Origin: Pelagibacterales bacterium SAG-MED19
GTDB taxonomy: Bacteria > Pseudomonadota > Alphaproteobacteria > Pelagibacterales > Pelagibacteraceae
Assembly: GCA_014654035.1 (NCBI GenBank)
Contig: JACWDQ010000004.1
Location: 1 to 64,000, forward strand
Reading direction: 5' to 3'
Length of the DNA stretch: 64,000 bases
In this document: piece after piece, positions 27,507 through 37,340 of the stretch
Layout of the letters: every line of letters begins with the position of its first letter
Position numbering within the stretch: position 1 is the stretch's first letter
Made by a program: the position numbers and the translations under genes
The notes under the pieces: generated by a model
Databases searched by the model: none
The model's input: the letters and a program-made list of their open reading frames with translations, nothing else
Told to the model about the DNA's origin: nothing

Positions 27507-30500
27507 TTAACTTATAATTGCTGAAATTTCTTTATTTCTGAGCAAATTTACAGTTTTTCTGTCGATATTTCTCTTATTTTTTAATTGAAATTTAAGATCA
27601 TTATTTTTATCACTCAATTTAATCTTAATTATTGTGTCTCCTTTTTCATTCTCAGGCAAAAAATTAGAAACCTCATTTAATTCTTTAAGAGATTTAAGAT
27701 TAAAGGTTACTTCATTAATAGGTTTATTTAATAAATCTTTTAAGGATGCAATTTTTTGAACATTTATTCTTTTTAACCTATTATCTTCATTAGAAATTGA
27801 TTTAACCAGAGTTAAAATTAAAGAACTTCCTTCTTTTAGAATCTCACGATTTAACTCCAGAATATCTGAAAAAATAAATAGTTCAAAAACTCCTGAAAGA
27901 TCAGTCAATTTTAAAACAGCATATGCATTGCCTTTAGCAGTTTTTCTTTCTTGAACTTTTAATAATGTAGCAGCAATATTTGCATCTTTAAATTCATCGT
28001 TGTTATTAAATGATTGATAATCAGTAATCTTATAATCATTAAAAATTTCTTTATATTGATTTAGAGGATGGTCAGATATAAAAAAACCTATAGCTTCAAA
28101 TTCTTTTGATAGTCTTTCTTCAAATTTCCAGTCATCCATTGTTGATATTATTTCATTTTCTTCATTTTCATTTTCACCAAATAAATCGATTTGATTAATA
28201 GATTTATTCTCAAAAATATTTTTAGATTTAGTAATAAAATTGGGTATTGAATTAAACAAAGATTGTCTGTTCTGATTTAGTTTATCAAAAGCTCCGGCTT
28301 TTACCAATCCTTCTAATTGTAATTTGTTAATATCTTTTGGATTTACTCGTTTTAAAAAATCACTTATAGATTTAAAGTTTCCATTTTTAGTTCTTTCAGA
28401 AACAATATTAGAAACAGCTTCGTATCCTACAGCTTTAATCCCACCCAAAGCATAATAAAATTTATCATCTTTTGTTTTAAAATCTGCAAAACATTGATTT
28501 ATATCAGGTCTAGCGACTTCTACATTTAGCCTTTTGAGTTCCTCATAAAATTCACTAAGTTTATTTTGATTAGAAATATCCATTGACATAGAAGCAGCAA
28601 TAAATTCTTTTGGAAAATATGTTTTCAAGTAGGCAGTTTGATAAGAAATTATTGCATATGCAGCAGCATGGCTTTTATTAAAACCATATTCTGCAAAAGG
28701 CTCAATTTTTAAAAATATTCCAGCAGCAACATCTTTACTTATTCCTTTGTTGACAGCTCCATTAATAAAATTTTGTTTTTGTTTTTCTAATTCTGATCTT
28801 TTTTTCTTACCCATCGCACGTCTTAAAATATCAGCTTGACCTGCTGTAAAGCCTGATAGTTTTTGAGCAATTTGCATTACTTGTTCTTGATAAATAATAA
28901 CACCATATGTAGGTTTTAAAATATCTTCTAAAAGTGGATGTAAATAATCTGGCGTTTGTTTGCCATGTTTACAATCATTATATGTTGGAATATTACTCAT
29001 TGGTCCCGGTCTATATAATGCAACCAGTGCAATAATATCCTCAATATGATTAGGTTTCATTTGAATAAGAGCTTCTCTCATTCCAGCACTTTCAACTTGA
29101 AATAAGCCTACAGTTTTTCCAGATGACAATAAGTCAAAAACTTTATTATCTTCAAAACTAATATTTTCAATTTTAAAATCTTCATCTTTTTTTCTAATTA
29201 GTTTTTGGGTATTATTAATTACTGTTAATGTTTTTAGTCCTAAGAAGTCAAATTTGATCAATCCAGCATTTTCTGAAGAATACATATCAAATTGAGTTGA
29301 TGGTAATAATAAATTCGCAGAAGAGTCTTTATATAATGGCACAACTTCAGTTAGTTTTCGATCAGCAATAACAACACCGGCCGCATGGGTTGCAACATTA
29401 CGATTTAAACCTTCTAGTTTAAGTGAAAGATCAATTAGTTTTTTTACTTTAGGATCTTCATTTATTAATTTCTGAAGTCTAGGTTCACCAGCTATACACT
29501 CCAATAAACTTTGTGGTCTTGATGGATCAAATGGTATCATTTTCGATATACTATCAACAAAACCATAAGCTAAACCCAAAACTCTTCCAACATCTCTAAT
29601 TACCATTCTTGCTTTCAATTTTCCAAATGTGATAATATGAGCTACACTTTCTTTATATTTTTTTGTTAAATATTGAAAAACTAAATCTCTTTTTTCCTCA
29701 CAAAAATCTATATCAAAATCAGGCATTGAAATACGGTCAGGGTTTAAAAATCTTTCAAATATTAAATTGAATTTAATCGGATCTACATCTGTAATTGAAA
29801 GACACCAGGCTACTAATGAACCGGCGCCAGATCCTCTTCCAGGTCCAACTGGTATGTCATTTTTTTTTGCCCATTTTATATAATCAGATACAATTAAAAA
29901 ATAACTGGCATATTTCATTTCAATTATAATATCTAATTCATGATCCATTCTATCTTTGTATTCTAAAAATTTACTATTAGATGAAAGATCGCTATTTTCA
30001 ATTTTTAGAACATTTTTAAATTTTTCCTTTAATCCCTCCATAGATTCTTTCTTTAAAATTTCATCAGCATTACCACCTTTTTCTGAACTAATATTTGGCA
30101 AAATAGGTTTTGAAAACAATGGCCTAAAACTACATCTGAATGGAAAATGATAGTTATTTTCTAAAGCCTCAGGTAAATCAGCGAACAATTCAGACATTTC
30201 AGAGCTATTTTTCAAATAATGTTGCTCACTAAATTTTATTCTATTTTTTTCATTTATGTAATTTTTGTTCTTAATACAAATTAAAGCGTCATGAGCTTCA
30301 TACATATCTTTGTTAATATAAAAAACCTCATGGGTTGCTATTAATGGAATTTCTAACTCAAGAGATTTTGTTAAATTAAATTTTTCAAACCCAGACTCGT
30401 TTTGATCTTCATGGCGCTGAATTTCAATATAAAATCTGTCATCATATTTAGACTTGAGCTTCAGATAGAGTTGATTAATTTCTGCAAATTTACCTTTGTT

Positions 30501-30929
30501 ATATAATTGACCAAATAAACCGTAAATAGTGCCAGAAAATAAAGAAACACCTTCACATTTTTCCAATAATACCTCTAAATCTAAATGGGGATCTGAAAGT
30601 TCATCATTTGTTAGGTATGACAATGATGAGAGTTCAATTATTCTCTTATAGCCATCTTCATTCAGGGCATACAAAGGCAGCAATCCTATTGAGTCACCAT
30701 ACTTAAAATTTATTTGCGTCCCGATAATTGGTTGTGTTCCTACTTTTGATATTTTTTCAGCAAACTCTAAAGCTCCACATAAATTTGAAGTATCACATAA
30801 ACCTAATGATTTTATCTTATTTTCTTTGGAGAAGTCTTTTAAGTCATCTAGCTTTATTGCACCTTCACATATTGAATATTGTGAATGAATTTTTAAGTGA
30901 TTAAATTTATAAATTTCAGACTCAGCCAT
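27507..30929 (-). CDS. dnaE: DNA polymerase III alpha subunit
   Basis: Replicative polymerase, 1140 residues, DnaE1 size. The N-terminal PHP domain begins FNHLKIHSQYSI. The catalytic palm has VGPGRGSGAGSLVAW and PDFDIDFCEEKRD (two of the three catalytic aspartates). Then come the fingers (GLFQVESAGMREAL, ALYRPGPM), helix-hairpin-helix, and a C-terminal OB fold (~residues 990-1060). It starts inside lolD (8-base overlap), the conserved alphaproteobacterial order proS-lolC-lolD-dnaE, and is last in the long nuo-dnaE run. Confidence 0.97.
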   Translation of the reverse strand: MAESEIYKFNHLKIHSQYSICEGAIKLDDLKDFSKENKIKSLGLCDTSNLCGALEFAEKISKVGTQPIIGTQINFKYGDSIGLLPLYALNEDGYKRIIELSSLSYLTNDELSDPHLDLEVLLEKCEGVSLFSGTIYGLFGQLYNKGKFAEINQLYLKLKSKYDDRFYIEIQRHEDQNESGFEKFNLTKSLELEIPLIATHEVFYINKDMYEAHDALICIKNKNYINEKNRIKFSEQHYLKNSSEMSELFADLPEALENNYHFPFRCSFRPLFSKPILPNISSEKGGNADEILKKESMEGLKEKFKNVLKIENSDLSSNSKFLEYKDRMDHELDIIIEMKYASYFLIVSDYIKWAKKNDIPVGPGRGSGAGSLVAWCLSITDVDPIKFNLIFERFLNPDRISMPDFDIDFCEEKRDLVFQYLTKKYKESVAHIITFGKLKARMVIRDVGRVLGLAYGFVDSISKMIPFDPSRPQSLLECIAGEPRLQKLINEDPKVKKLIDLSLKLEGLNRNVATHAAGVVIADRKLTEVVPLYKDSSANLLLPSTQFDMYSSENAGLIKFDFLGLKTLTVINNTQKLIRKKDEDFKIENISFEDNKVFDLLSSGKTVGLFQVESAGMREALIQMKPNHIEDIIALVALYRPGPMSNIPTYNDCKHGKQTPDYLHPLLEDILKPTYGVIIYQEQVMQIAQKLSGFTAGQADILRRAMGKKKRSELEKQKQNFINGAVNKGISKDVAAGIFLKIEPFAEYGFNKSHAAAYAIISYQTAYLKTYFPKEFIAASMSMDISNQNKLSEFYEELKRLNVEVARPDINQCFADFKTKDDKFYYALGGIKAVGYEAVSNIVSERTKNGNFKSISDFLKRVNPKDINKLQLEGLVKAGAFDKLNQNRQSLFNSIPNFITKSKNIFENKSINQIDLFGENENEENEIISTMDDWKFEERLSKEFEAIGFFISDHPLNQYKEIFNDYKITDYQSFNNNDEFKDANIAATLLKVQERKTAKGNAYAVLKLTDLSGVFELFIFSDILELNREILKEGSSLILTLVKSISNEDNRLKRINVQKIASLKDLLNKPINEVTFNLKSLKELNEVSNFLPENEKGDTIIKIKLSDKNNDLKFQLKNKRNIDRKTVNLLRNKEISAIIS

Positions 30930-31599
30930 TAATGGATTTTATACTACCATCAACAATTTCCAATTTGAAATCTGACTTATTTGCAAAATATCTATTGTGG
31001 GTTGCAAATATTATTAGTCGATTTGAATTTATCTGTTTTTTAATGATATCAAAAATTTGTTTAGCTGTTTCTAAATCAAGACTCCCTGTTGGTTCATCTG
31101 CTAAGATAATTTCTGGATCATTAATTAATGCTCTAGCAATAGAAACTCTCTGTTTTTCTCCACCAGATAATTGTGAAGGATAATGATCGGACCTATTTAA
31201 AAGTCCCACTTTTTTTAATAGTTTTTGAGCTTTTAACATAGATTCTTCTTTATTTTTTTCAGCTGCAAGACTTGCTAAATAGATATTTTCAAAAGCTGTA
31301 AAATCAGGAAGTAAATTATCTTGTTGATAAATAATTCCAATCTTTTTTGCTCTTAGTATATCATTTTCATTAGAGTCTTTAAAATTTATTAGTTTATTTT
31401 CTATTGTAATTGAACCAGAGTTTGGTCTATCTATCAATGAAAGCAAATTCAAAAGAGTAGATTTTCCTGACCCTGAAGGACCTATCAAAGAATAAATTTT
31501 CCCTTTTTTAAATTTAAATGAAACCTTTTTAAAAACTTTAATCTTTTTTAAAGATTCAAATGATTTATTTATATTTGAAAGTTGTATTAGATTATTCAT
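30922..31599 (-). CDS. lolD: Lipoprotein-releasing ABC transporter ATPase LolD
   Basis: Cytoplasmic ATPase of the LolCDE system that releases lipoproteins from the inner membrane. 225 residues. Walker A GPSGSGKSTLLNLL, Q-loop YQQDNLLP, signature LSGGEKQRVSIARAL, Walker B IILADEPTGSLD and H-loop FATHNRYF. It overlaps lolC/E by 8 bases. MacB-like ATPases are similar, but the FtsX partner next to it decides. Confidence 0.94.
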   Translation of the reverse strand: MNNLIQLSNINKSFESLKKIKVFKKVSFKFKKGKIYSLIGPSGSGKSTLLNLLSLIDRPNSGSITIENKLINFKDSNENDILRAKKIGIIYQQDNLLPDFTAFENIYLASLAAEKNKEESMLKAQKLLKKVGLLNRSDHYPSQLSGGEKQRVSIARALINDPEIILADEPTGSLDLETAKQIFDIIKKQINSNRLIIFATHNRYFANKSDFKLEIVDGSIKSING

Positions 31600-32824
31600 A
31601 TTTTAATGCTTTGATTGGATCAAGTTTTGCAGCTTTTAATGCTGGAAATATTGAAACAAATATAGTTATTAATATTGAACACAATGAAATGATAAATATT
31701 GCGGATGGATTAATTTCCGATGGCATTGTACTTAAAAAATAAATTTCTTCAGGAAATAAACTTATATTAAACAAAGTACTTATAAATTGCCTTAAATTTT
31801 CAACATATATTGAAAAAGTTACTCCAAGGATTATTCCAAAAATTGTTGCTGATGATCCAATTATTACTCCAACTAAAAAGAATATTTTAATAATTGATCT
31901 ATTTAGAACACCGATTGATTTTAAAATTGCTATATCGCGTGTTTTATTTTTAACTAAAATTGTCAATCCTGAAATAATATTAAAAGCTGCGACTACTATT
32001 ATTAGAGATAGGATAATAAACATTACATTTCTTTCAACTTTTAAGGCTGAAAATAATGAACTATTCATGTCTGACCAACTATAAACAAATTCATTTGGAA
32101 ACATTTTTTGCACTATTAGCTTTTGATTTTCAATATTTTGAGGATTTTTAAGGTAAATTTCCAAATTTCTATCATTATCATCTAAATTAAAGAATTCTTC
32201 TAACGTATTTAAATTAACAAAAACAATATTGTTGTCAAAGTCTGCTAAACCACTTTCAAAAAGGGAAAAAACAGTAAAAGTTTTTTGTTTTGGTAAACTT
32301 CCAATAATTGTCTCAATACTAGATGATGACATAATTGTTATATTGTCACCTATTTTTAAATTTAATGTGAAACTGAGTTCTTTACCAATTGATATATAGT
32401 TTTTTCTTAGATTATTTTTTTCACCAATAAAAGTTTGGTCTTTTATTATTTTTAATTTTGGGAAATCTTTTCTTGTATATCCTCTTAAAACTACACCTTT
32501 TGAAGTATCACTCTTTATCATAATAGCTTCACCAGAGTTACTTAAGATTAGGTCATTTGAAATTAACTGTACGTTTGTTTTTTTTAAATTATCAATTTCT
32601 ATCTTTTTTTCATAAGGTTTAACTGTAATGTGGGCATTAAAACCAACAATTTTATTAATCAATTCTGAACGAAATCCATTCATTACTGACATCACAATTA
32701 TTAAAACAGCAACGCCAAGACTTATTCCAATAAATGAAAATATCGAGATTATATTTAAAAAACCATCTTTTTTTCTAGCCTTTAAAAATCTAAATGTAAT
32801 TTCTTTTTCTAATGTGGAAATCAA
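31592..32824 (-). CDS. lolC: LolC/LolE-type permease of the lipoprotein release system
   Basis: FtsX-family inner membrane protein, 410 residues. The N-terminal membrane helix is at ~24-46 (ISIFSFIGISLGVAVLIIV), a large periplasmic domain spans ~47-270, and three C-terminal helices follow (FtsX domain). One permease gene only, as in other Alphaproteobacteria where it presumably forms a homodimer. The frame starts with TTG, overlapping the proS stop (TTGA), and no better ATG precedes the conserved N-terminus. Confidence 0.92.
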   Translation of the reverse strand: MISTLEKEITFRFLKARKKDGFLNIISIFSFIGISLGVAVLIIVMSVMNGFRSELINKIVGFNAHITVKPYEKKIEIDNLKKTNVQLISNDLILSNSGEAIMIKSDTSKGVVLRGYTRKDFPKLKIIKDQTFIGEKNNLRKNYISIGKELSFTLNLKIGDNITIMSSSSIETIIGSLPKQKTFTVFSLFESGLADFDNNIVFVNLNTLEEFFNLDDNDRNLEIYLKNPQNIENQKLIVQKMFPNEFVYSWSDMNSSLFSALKVERNVMFIILSLIIVVAAFNIISGLTILVKNKTRDIAILKSIGVLNRSIIKIFFLVGVIIGSSATIFGIILGVTFSIYVENLRQFISTLFNISLFPEEIYFLSTMPSEINPSAIFIISLCSILITIFVSIFPALKAAKLDPIKALKYE

Positions 32825-34155
32825 TTTTTTTCTTTTTGTTCTTTGATGATTTTAATAATTTCTTCTAAATTAATTTTTTTTGTTTCTTTTCCAAGTTCTT
32901 TAAATTCCAATAAATCACCATCAGTTTGTTTGCCGATAATGATTTGAAAAGGTGCACCTATAAGATTCATTTTTTTTATTTTTGAAGAAAAATTTTCATC
33001 AGTATCATCAATTATTGTCTCAATATTATTTTTTTTGAATTCTAAATTAATTTTATTTGCTTTTTCTAGGGCTGAAGTGTCATTTTTATTAATCATAGGT
33101 ATTATAGAAATATCATATGGAGCAACAGAAATTGGCCATTTCATGACTTCATTTTTTTCATCATATTTAGCCTCAATAATAGCACCAACTAATCTTGATA
33201 CGCCTATTCCGTAAGATCCCATTTTAACAAAATCTTTTTTACCTCCAGGTAAATCAACTGATCCTCCCATTGGTTTAGAATATTTGTCTCCAAAATAAAA
33301 AATATGTCCAACTTCTATACCTTTTGTTTTTAATCTGTTTTGTTCTGAAACTTTTTTTTCAAATTCATCTTTATTAAACTTTTCATCTGTAACAGAATAA
33401 AACTGCTCATATTTTTTTCTTAAATCCTCGAGGGATTTTTTTTCAAGTTTTGTACCATCACTATTTAAATCAAAAATTCTTTTATCTGTAAAAATTTTAC
33501 TTTCCCCTGTTTCAGCAAGTATGATAAATTCATGTGATAGATTCCCTCCTATTGGTCCAGTATCAGCAGCCATTGGAATAGCTGTTAAATCCAATCTTTT
33601 AAATGCGTTTAAATAAGATAAAAAAAATTTATTATAAGAAAATAAAGCTTCTTCATCATTAATATCAAAAGAATAAGCGTCTTTCATATAAAACTCCCTA
33701 CATCTCATAATTCCAAATCTTGGTCTTATTTCATCTCTAAACTTCCATTGAATATGATATAGAAGTTGTGGTAATGATTTATAAGATTTAATTGATGATC
33801 TAAAAATGTCTGTAACAAGTTCTTCGTTAGTTGGTCCATAAAGCATCTCACGATCTTGACGATCTTTAATTCTAAGCATTTCTTCACCATAATCTTCGTA
33901 TCGTCCACTTTCTTTCCATATTTCGCTAGATTGAATTGTTGGCATTAAAATTTCTTGAGCACCGATTTTATTTTGTTCTTCTCTAACAATTTGTTCAATT
34001 TTTTTCATTACTTTGAAGCCTAATGGTAACCAAGAGTAAATACCAGCTGAAGACTGTTTTATCATTCCTACTCTCAACATTAGCTGATGAGATTTTATTT
34101 TAGCTTCGGATGGATTATTTTTTAAAATTGGGATGAATGATTTGGAAATAAACAT
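32821..34155 (-). CDS. proS: Prolyl-tRNA synthetase, alphaproteobacterial type without editing domain
   Basis: Class II synthetase, 444 residues. Motif 1 region KQSSAGIYSWLPLGFKVMKK, motif 2 FRDEIRPRFGIMRCREFYMK and motif 3 GSYGIGVSRLVGAI. The anticodon-binding domain is at the C-terminus. The ~180-residue editing insertion of E. coli ProS is missing, which is the known short form in Alphaproteobacteria. DUF1467 precedes by one base and lolC overlaps by 4. Confidence 0.95.
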   Translation of the reverse strand: MFISKSFIPILKNNPSEAKIKSHQLMLRVGMIKQSSAGIYSWLPLGFKVMKKIEQIVREEQNKIGAQEILMPTIQSSEIWKESGRYEDYGEEMLRIKDRQDREMLYGPTNEELVTDIFRSSIKSYKSLPQLLYHIQWKFRDEIRPRFGIMRCREFYMKDAYSFDINDEEALFSYNKFFLSYLNAFKRLDLTAIPMAADTGPIGGNLSHEFIILAETGESKIFTDKRIFDLNSDGTKLEKKSLEDLRKKYEQFYSVTDEKFNKDEFEKKVSEQNRLKTKGIEVGHIFYFGDKYSKPMGGSVDLPGGKKDFVKMGSYGIGVSRLVGAIIEAKYDEKNEVMKWPISVAPYDISIIPMINKNDTSALEKANKINLEFKKNNIETIIDDTDENFSSKIKKMNLIGAPFQIIIGKQTDGDLLEFKELGKETKKINLEEIIKIIKEQKEKN

Positions 34156-34156
34156 G

Positions 34157-34402
34157 CTAGATGATTATATTTCTTAAATTCAAATATTCAAATTTCATTA
34201 ATAAGTAAATTATAACGAATAAAATCGTTGTTATACCTGTACAATAAATGAATTTCTTCAACATTTTTGGATTTTCAGGTGATCCAGGATCCTCACCGTC
34301 TATTTTAATAGTTTTTTTTCTCTCTACATCAATGGGTAAAATAGCAAAAAAAACTATCCACCAGATAATAATATAAATTATAGCTAATCCTGTAATGCTC
34401 AT
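34157..34402 (-). CDS. DUF1467 family small membrane protein
   Basis: 81 residues with two membrane helices (about 3-22 and 55-73) joined by a short loop (KKTIKIDGEDPGSPENPKML). The first helix pattern YIIIWWIVFFAILPI and Pro-rich loop fit DUF1467, a family of unknown function commonly found between rnj and proS in Alphaproteobacteria. It shares one base with the rnj stop. Confidence 0.82.
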   Translation of the reverse strand: MSITGLAIIYIIIWWIVFFAILPIDVERKKTIKIDGEDPGSPENPKMLKKFIYCTGITTILFVIIYLLMKFEYLNLRNIII

Positions 34403-36060
34403 TAAATCTTAACTAAATTTATATTAGTAAATGGCTTTTTACCTGTTTTTTCTTTAGTGAATTTTCTACAAGAAATTTTAAGAGCATCTATTAAATTATG
34501 TTCCTGTTGTTTATTGCCGAGCTTAAACGATCTAACAGTTTTTTCTATCTCATCTTCTAAACCATAAATAAATTCTTCTTTTTCATAAATTGGCAAACCT
34601 CTAAATGTTGTTATCGGACTGTTGTGAATATTTCCTTTGGGTGTTATTAAAATTGTTACTTCTAAGTATCCATTTGTACTTAAATTTTTTCTATCTTTGA
34701 TTGATTGAGAGTCTTCTTCAACACTTACATTTCCATCTAAATATAATCTTCCACTAGGTGCTTTATCGTAAACTTCAGGTGCATTTCCTGGATAAAGTTT
34801 TACTATATCACCGTTTTCAACTTGAACTGGGAAAGGTACTTGCATTTCTTTTGCAAAATTAATGTGTTCAATCATATGTCTATGTTCACCATGAACAGGT
34901 ATAACACATTTTGGTTTGACCCATTGATACATGTCTTTAAGATCTTCTCTGTTAGGATGTCCTGAAACATGAATAAATTCGGTTTCTTCTGATATTACTT
35001 CAATTCCATCTTTCACTAATTGATTATGGAGTTTATAAAGTTTTTTCTCATTACCAGGGATTATCTTTGAAGAGAAAATAACTGCATCATCTTTTTCAAT
35101 AAATACATCCGGATGAATATAACTAGATATTCTCATCATTGCCCCCATGGGCTCACCTTGGCTACCAGTACATAAATAAACAATTTTGTCTCTCGAAAAG
35201 TTTTTGGCATCTCTTGAGTCAATAGGTTCAATTGTATTTTTTAAATATCCACATTGTCTAGCAGCTTTGTAAATCCTATGCATTGATCTACCAACTAACG
35301 ATATTTGTCTTCCAGTTTTTTCAGCACAATAAAAGGCTGTTTCCATTCTCGCTACATTAGAAGCAAAAGAAGTGATTATAATTCTTTTTTTTAAACGACT
35401 CATTATATTTAGCATATTTTTTCTTACATCAAGTTCTGAGCCAGATCTCCCAGCGCTAAATACATTTGTTGAGTCACAAATCATTGCAAGAACACCTTCT
35501 TCACCAATTTCTTTTAATCTTTTTGTATTAATTTCGCCTCCAATTAAAGGATTTGGGTCAACCTTCCAGTCACCAGTATGTAATATTACGCCTGCTGGTG
35601 TTTTAATTCGCAAACCATTTGGTTCTAAAATAGAATGGGTTAAAGTAATATATTCTATATCAAATGGGTCCAATGAGACTTTACCATTTAGTTCAACAAT
35701 CTTTAAATCATTAGTGATATCTATATGCTTTTCCTTAAATTTTTCTCTAATTAGTACTGCCGTAAAAGGAGTTGCATAAATTTTACATTTAAGTTTTGGC
35801 CATAAGTGTGCAATAGCTCCTATATGATCTTCATGAGCATGAGTTAAAACAATTCCTAATAAATTATCTTTTCTTTCAACAATAAATCCTGGATCAGGAT
35901 AAATAAGATCCACACCTGGAATAGTATCATCAGCAAATGTTACACCAATATCTACCATTAACCATTTGTGGTCTCCTGGTTGACCATAACCAAACAGGTT
36001 CATATTCATTCCAATTTCTCCAGAGCCTCCAAGAGGACAAAATAACAATTCGTCTTTCAT
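34402..36060 (-). CDS. rnj: Ribonuclease J
   Basis: Metallo-beta-lactamase/beta-CASP RNase with endo- and 5'-3' exonuclease activity in mRNA and rRNA maturation. 552 residues. Zinc ligands in LTHAHEDHIGA (HxHxDH). Beta-CASP region with ITSFASNVARMETA and CTGSQGEPMGAMMR, then HVSGHPNREDLKDM and IPVHGEHRHM. A C-terminal dimerisation domain follows. Abuts coaX with no spacer. Confidence 0.95.
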   Translation of the reverse strand: MKDELLFCPLGGSGEIGMNMNLFGYGQPGDHKWLMVDIGVTFADDTIPGVDLIYPDPGFIVERKDNLLGIVLTHAHEDHIGAIAHLWPKLKCKIYATPFTAVLIREKFKEKHIDITNDLKIVELNGKVSLDPFDIEYITLTHSILEPNGLRIKTPAGVILHTGDWKVDPNPLIGGEINTKRLKEIGEEGVLAMICDSTNVFSAGRSGSELDVRKNMLNIMSRLKKRIIITSFASNVARMETAFYCAEKTGRQISLVGRSMHRIYKAARQCGYLKNTIEPIDSRDAKNFSRDKIVYLCTGSQGEPMGAMMRISSYIHPDVFIEKDDAVIFSSKIIPGNEKKLYKLHNQLVKDGIEVISEETEFIHVSGHPNREDLKDMYQWVKPKCVIPVHGEHRHMIEHINFAKEMQVPFPVQVENGDIVKLYPGNAPEVYDKAPSGRLYLDGNVSVEEDSQSIKDRKNLSTNGYLEVTILITPKGNIHNSPITTFRGLPIYEKEEFIYGLEDEIEKTVRSFKLGNKQQEHNLIDALKISCRKFTKEKTGKKPFTNINLVKI

Positions 36061-36807
36061 TTATTTTATTAGTTTAGAAATTTTAATTAGACCTTTTATA
36101 GTGATATCTTTATTTTGTTTAAATTTAATTTTAATTGAATTTTTAAATAAATCAGAAAATCCTCCTGTAATTACTAATTTAAAAGATTTTCTTGTTTCTC
36201 TCTTAATCAAATTAACAATATTGTCAATTAAACCAGCATATCCCCAAAAAAAACCAGACCTTACTGCACTAATTGTATCAATACCTATCACTTTATTAAT
36301 CTTTTTAAGATTTATTTTAGGTATCAAGGTAGCTTTATCAGATAAAGTATTAAGAGAAATCTTTATACCAGGGGCAATAATGCCTCCTCTATAAGTTTTT
36401 TGAGTTATGACATCAAAAGTTGTAGCTGTACCAAAATCTAAGATAATAAAATTATCTTTATTATTCAGTAAGCTTATTGCATTAGTTAATCTGTCTGAAC
36501 CAACTTGTTTAAAATTAACTCTAATATTAATCAACGATCGTAGTTTCAATTCTTTAACCTCATAACACTTTTTTTTTAGATTTTTTGACAAAAAATTTTT
36601 AATTAGATTAAAAGATTCTGGAACGACACTACAAAATAAAACTTTCTTAATAGAATTAAAATCTCTGACTAAATATCTAAATTTTTTATTTAGAATTTTA
36701 TTAGATATTTTCTTTGATGGAAAAATAATATTTCTTATAATTCTATTTTTTGAATTAACTAAATAAACTTTAGTTTCAGAATTTCCAATATCACCTAAAA
36801 TGTACAT
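36061..36807 (-). CDS. coaX: Type III pantothenate kinase
   Basis: First step of coenzyme A synthesis. 248 residues, ASKHA fold. Phosphate-1 motif ILGDIGNSETKVYL (Asp6), the substrate motif GSDRLTNAISLL, the phosphate-2 motif DFGTATTFDVIT, and GGIIAPGIKIS. The order birA-coaX-rnj is typical for Alphaproteobacteria. Two bases separate it from birA. Confidence 0.93.
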   Translation of the reverse strand: MYILGDIGNSETKVYLVNSKNRIIRNIIFPSKKISNKILNKKFRYLVRDFNSIKKVLFCSVVPESFNLIKNFLSKNLKKKCYEVKELKLRSLINIRVNFKQVGSDRLTNAISLLNNKDNFIILDFGTATTFDVITQKTYRGGIIAPGIKISLNTLSDKATLIPKINLKKINKVIGIDTISAVRSGFFWGYAGLIDNIVNLIKRETRKSFKLVITGGFSDLFKNSIKIKFKQNKDITIKGLIKISKLIK

Positions 36808-36809
36808 AA

Positions 36810-37340
36810 TTATTTATATAATTTAGTTAGTTTTGCCTCAAAAATTTTTTTAATTTGTTTCTCAATTTTATTTTTAGATACTTTTTTATTCAATAATTCA
36901 CTTAAATTAGTTGTAGGATAATTTTTTAAATTTGGATTTTTTATCAAATTAATGCCAATACCTACAATTAAATATTTTTTATTAATCTTACTAATCTTTT
37001 CTTGTAATATCCCACAAATTTTTTTTTTATTTATTAATAAATCATTAGGTTTTTTAAAGATAATCTTTTTTTTATAATAGATAGAAAGTAATTTTTTTAC
37101 TAATAAACAATTAATTTTAGTAATTTGTTTTAAAGAAACTGTTAAATTTTCTAATTTATAAAAAAAACTTACAAATAAATTTCCATCATAAGAGATCCAT
37201 TTTTTTCCATATTGACCTCTCCCATTTGTTTGTTTATTAGCGACAATCATTCCATATTCAGTCTTTGAATTTTTAATTATCCTAATTGCTGAATTATTTG
37301 TACTTTTTACTTTTTTGAGCCTAAAAATTTTAAATTTCAT
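36810..37340 (-). CDS. birA: Biotin-protein ligase, catalytic domain only
   Basis: Attaches biotin to acetyl-CoA and other carboxylases. 176 residues. STNNSAIRI, the biotinyl-AMP loop NGRGQYGKKWISYDGNLF, FKKPNDLLINKKKICGIL (catalytic Lys) and VGIGINLIKNP. It lacks the DNA-binding N-terminal domain of E. coli BirA and most of the C-terminal SH3-like domain, so it should be an enzyme only, not a repressor. It shares one base with nuoN. Confidence 0.92.
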   Translation of the reverse strand: MKFKIFRLKKVKSTNNSAIRIIKNSKTEYGMIVANKQTNGRGQYGKKWISYDGNLFVSFFYKLENLTVSLKQITKINCLLVKKLLSIYYKKKIIFKKPNDLLINKKKICGILQEKISKINKKYLIVGIGINLIKNPNLKNYPTTNLSELLNKKVSKNKIEKQIKKIFEAKLTKLYK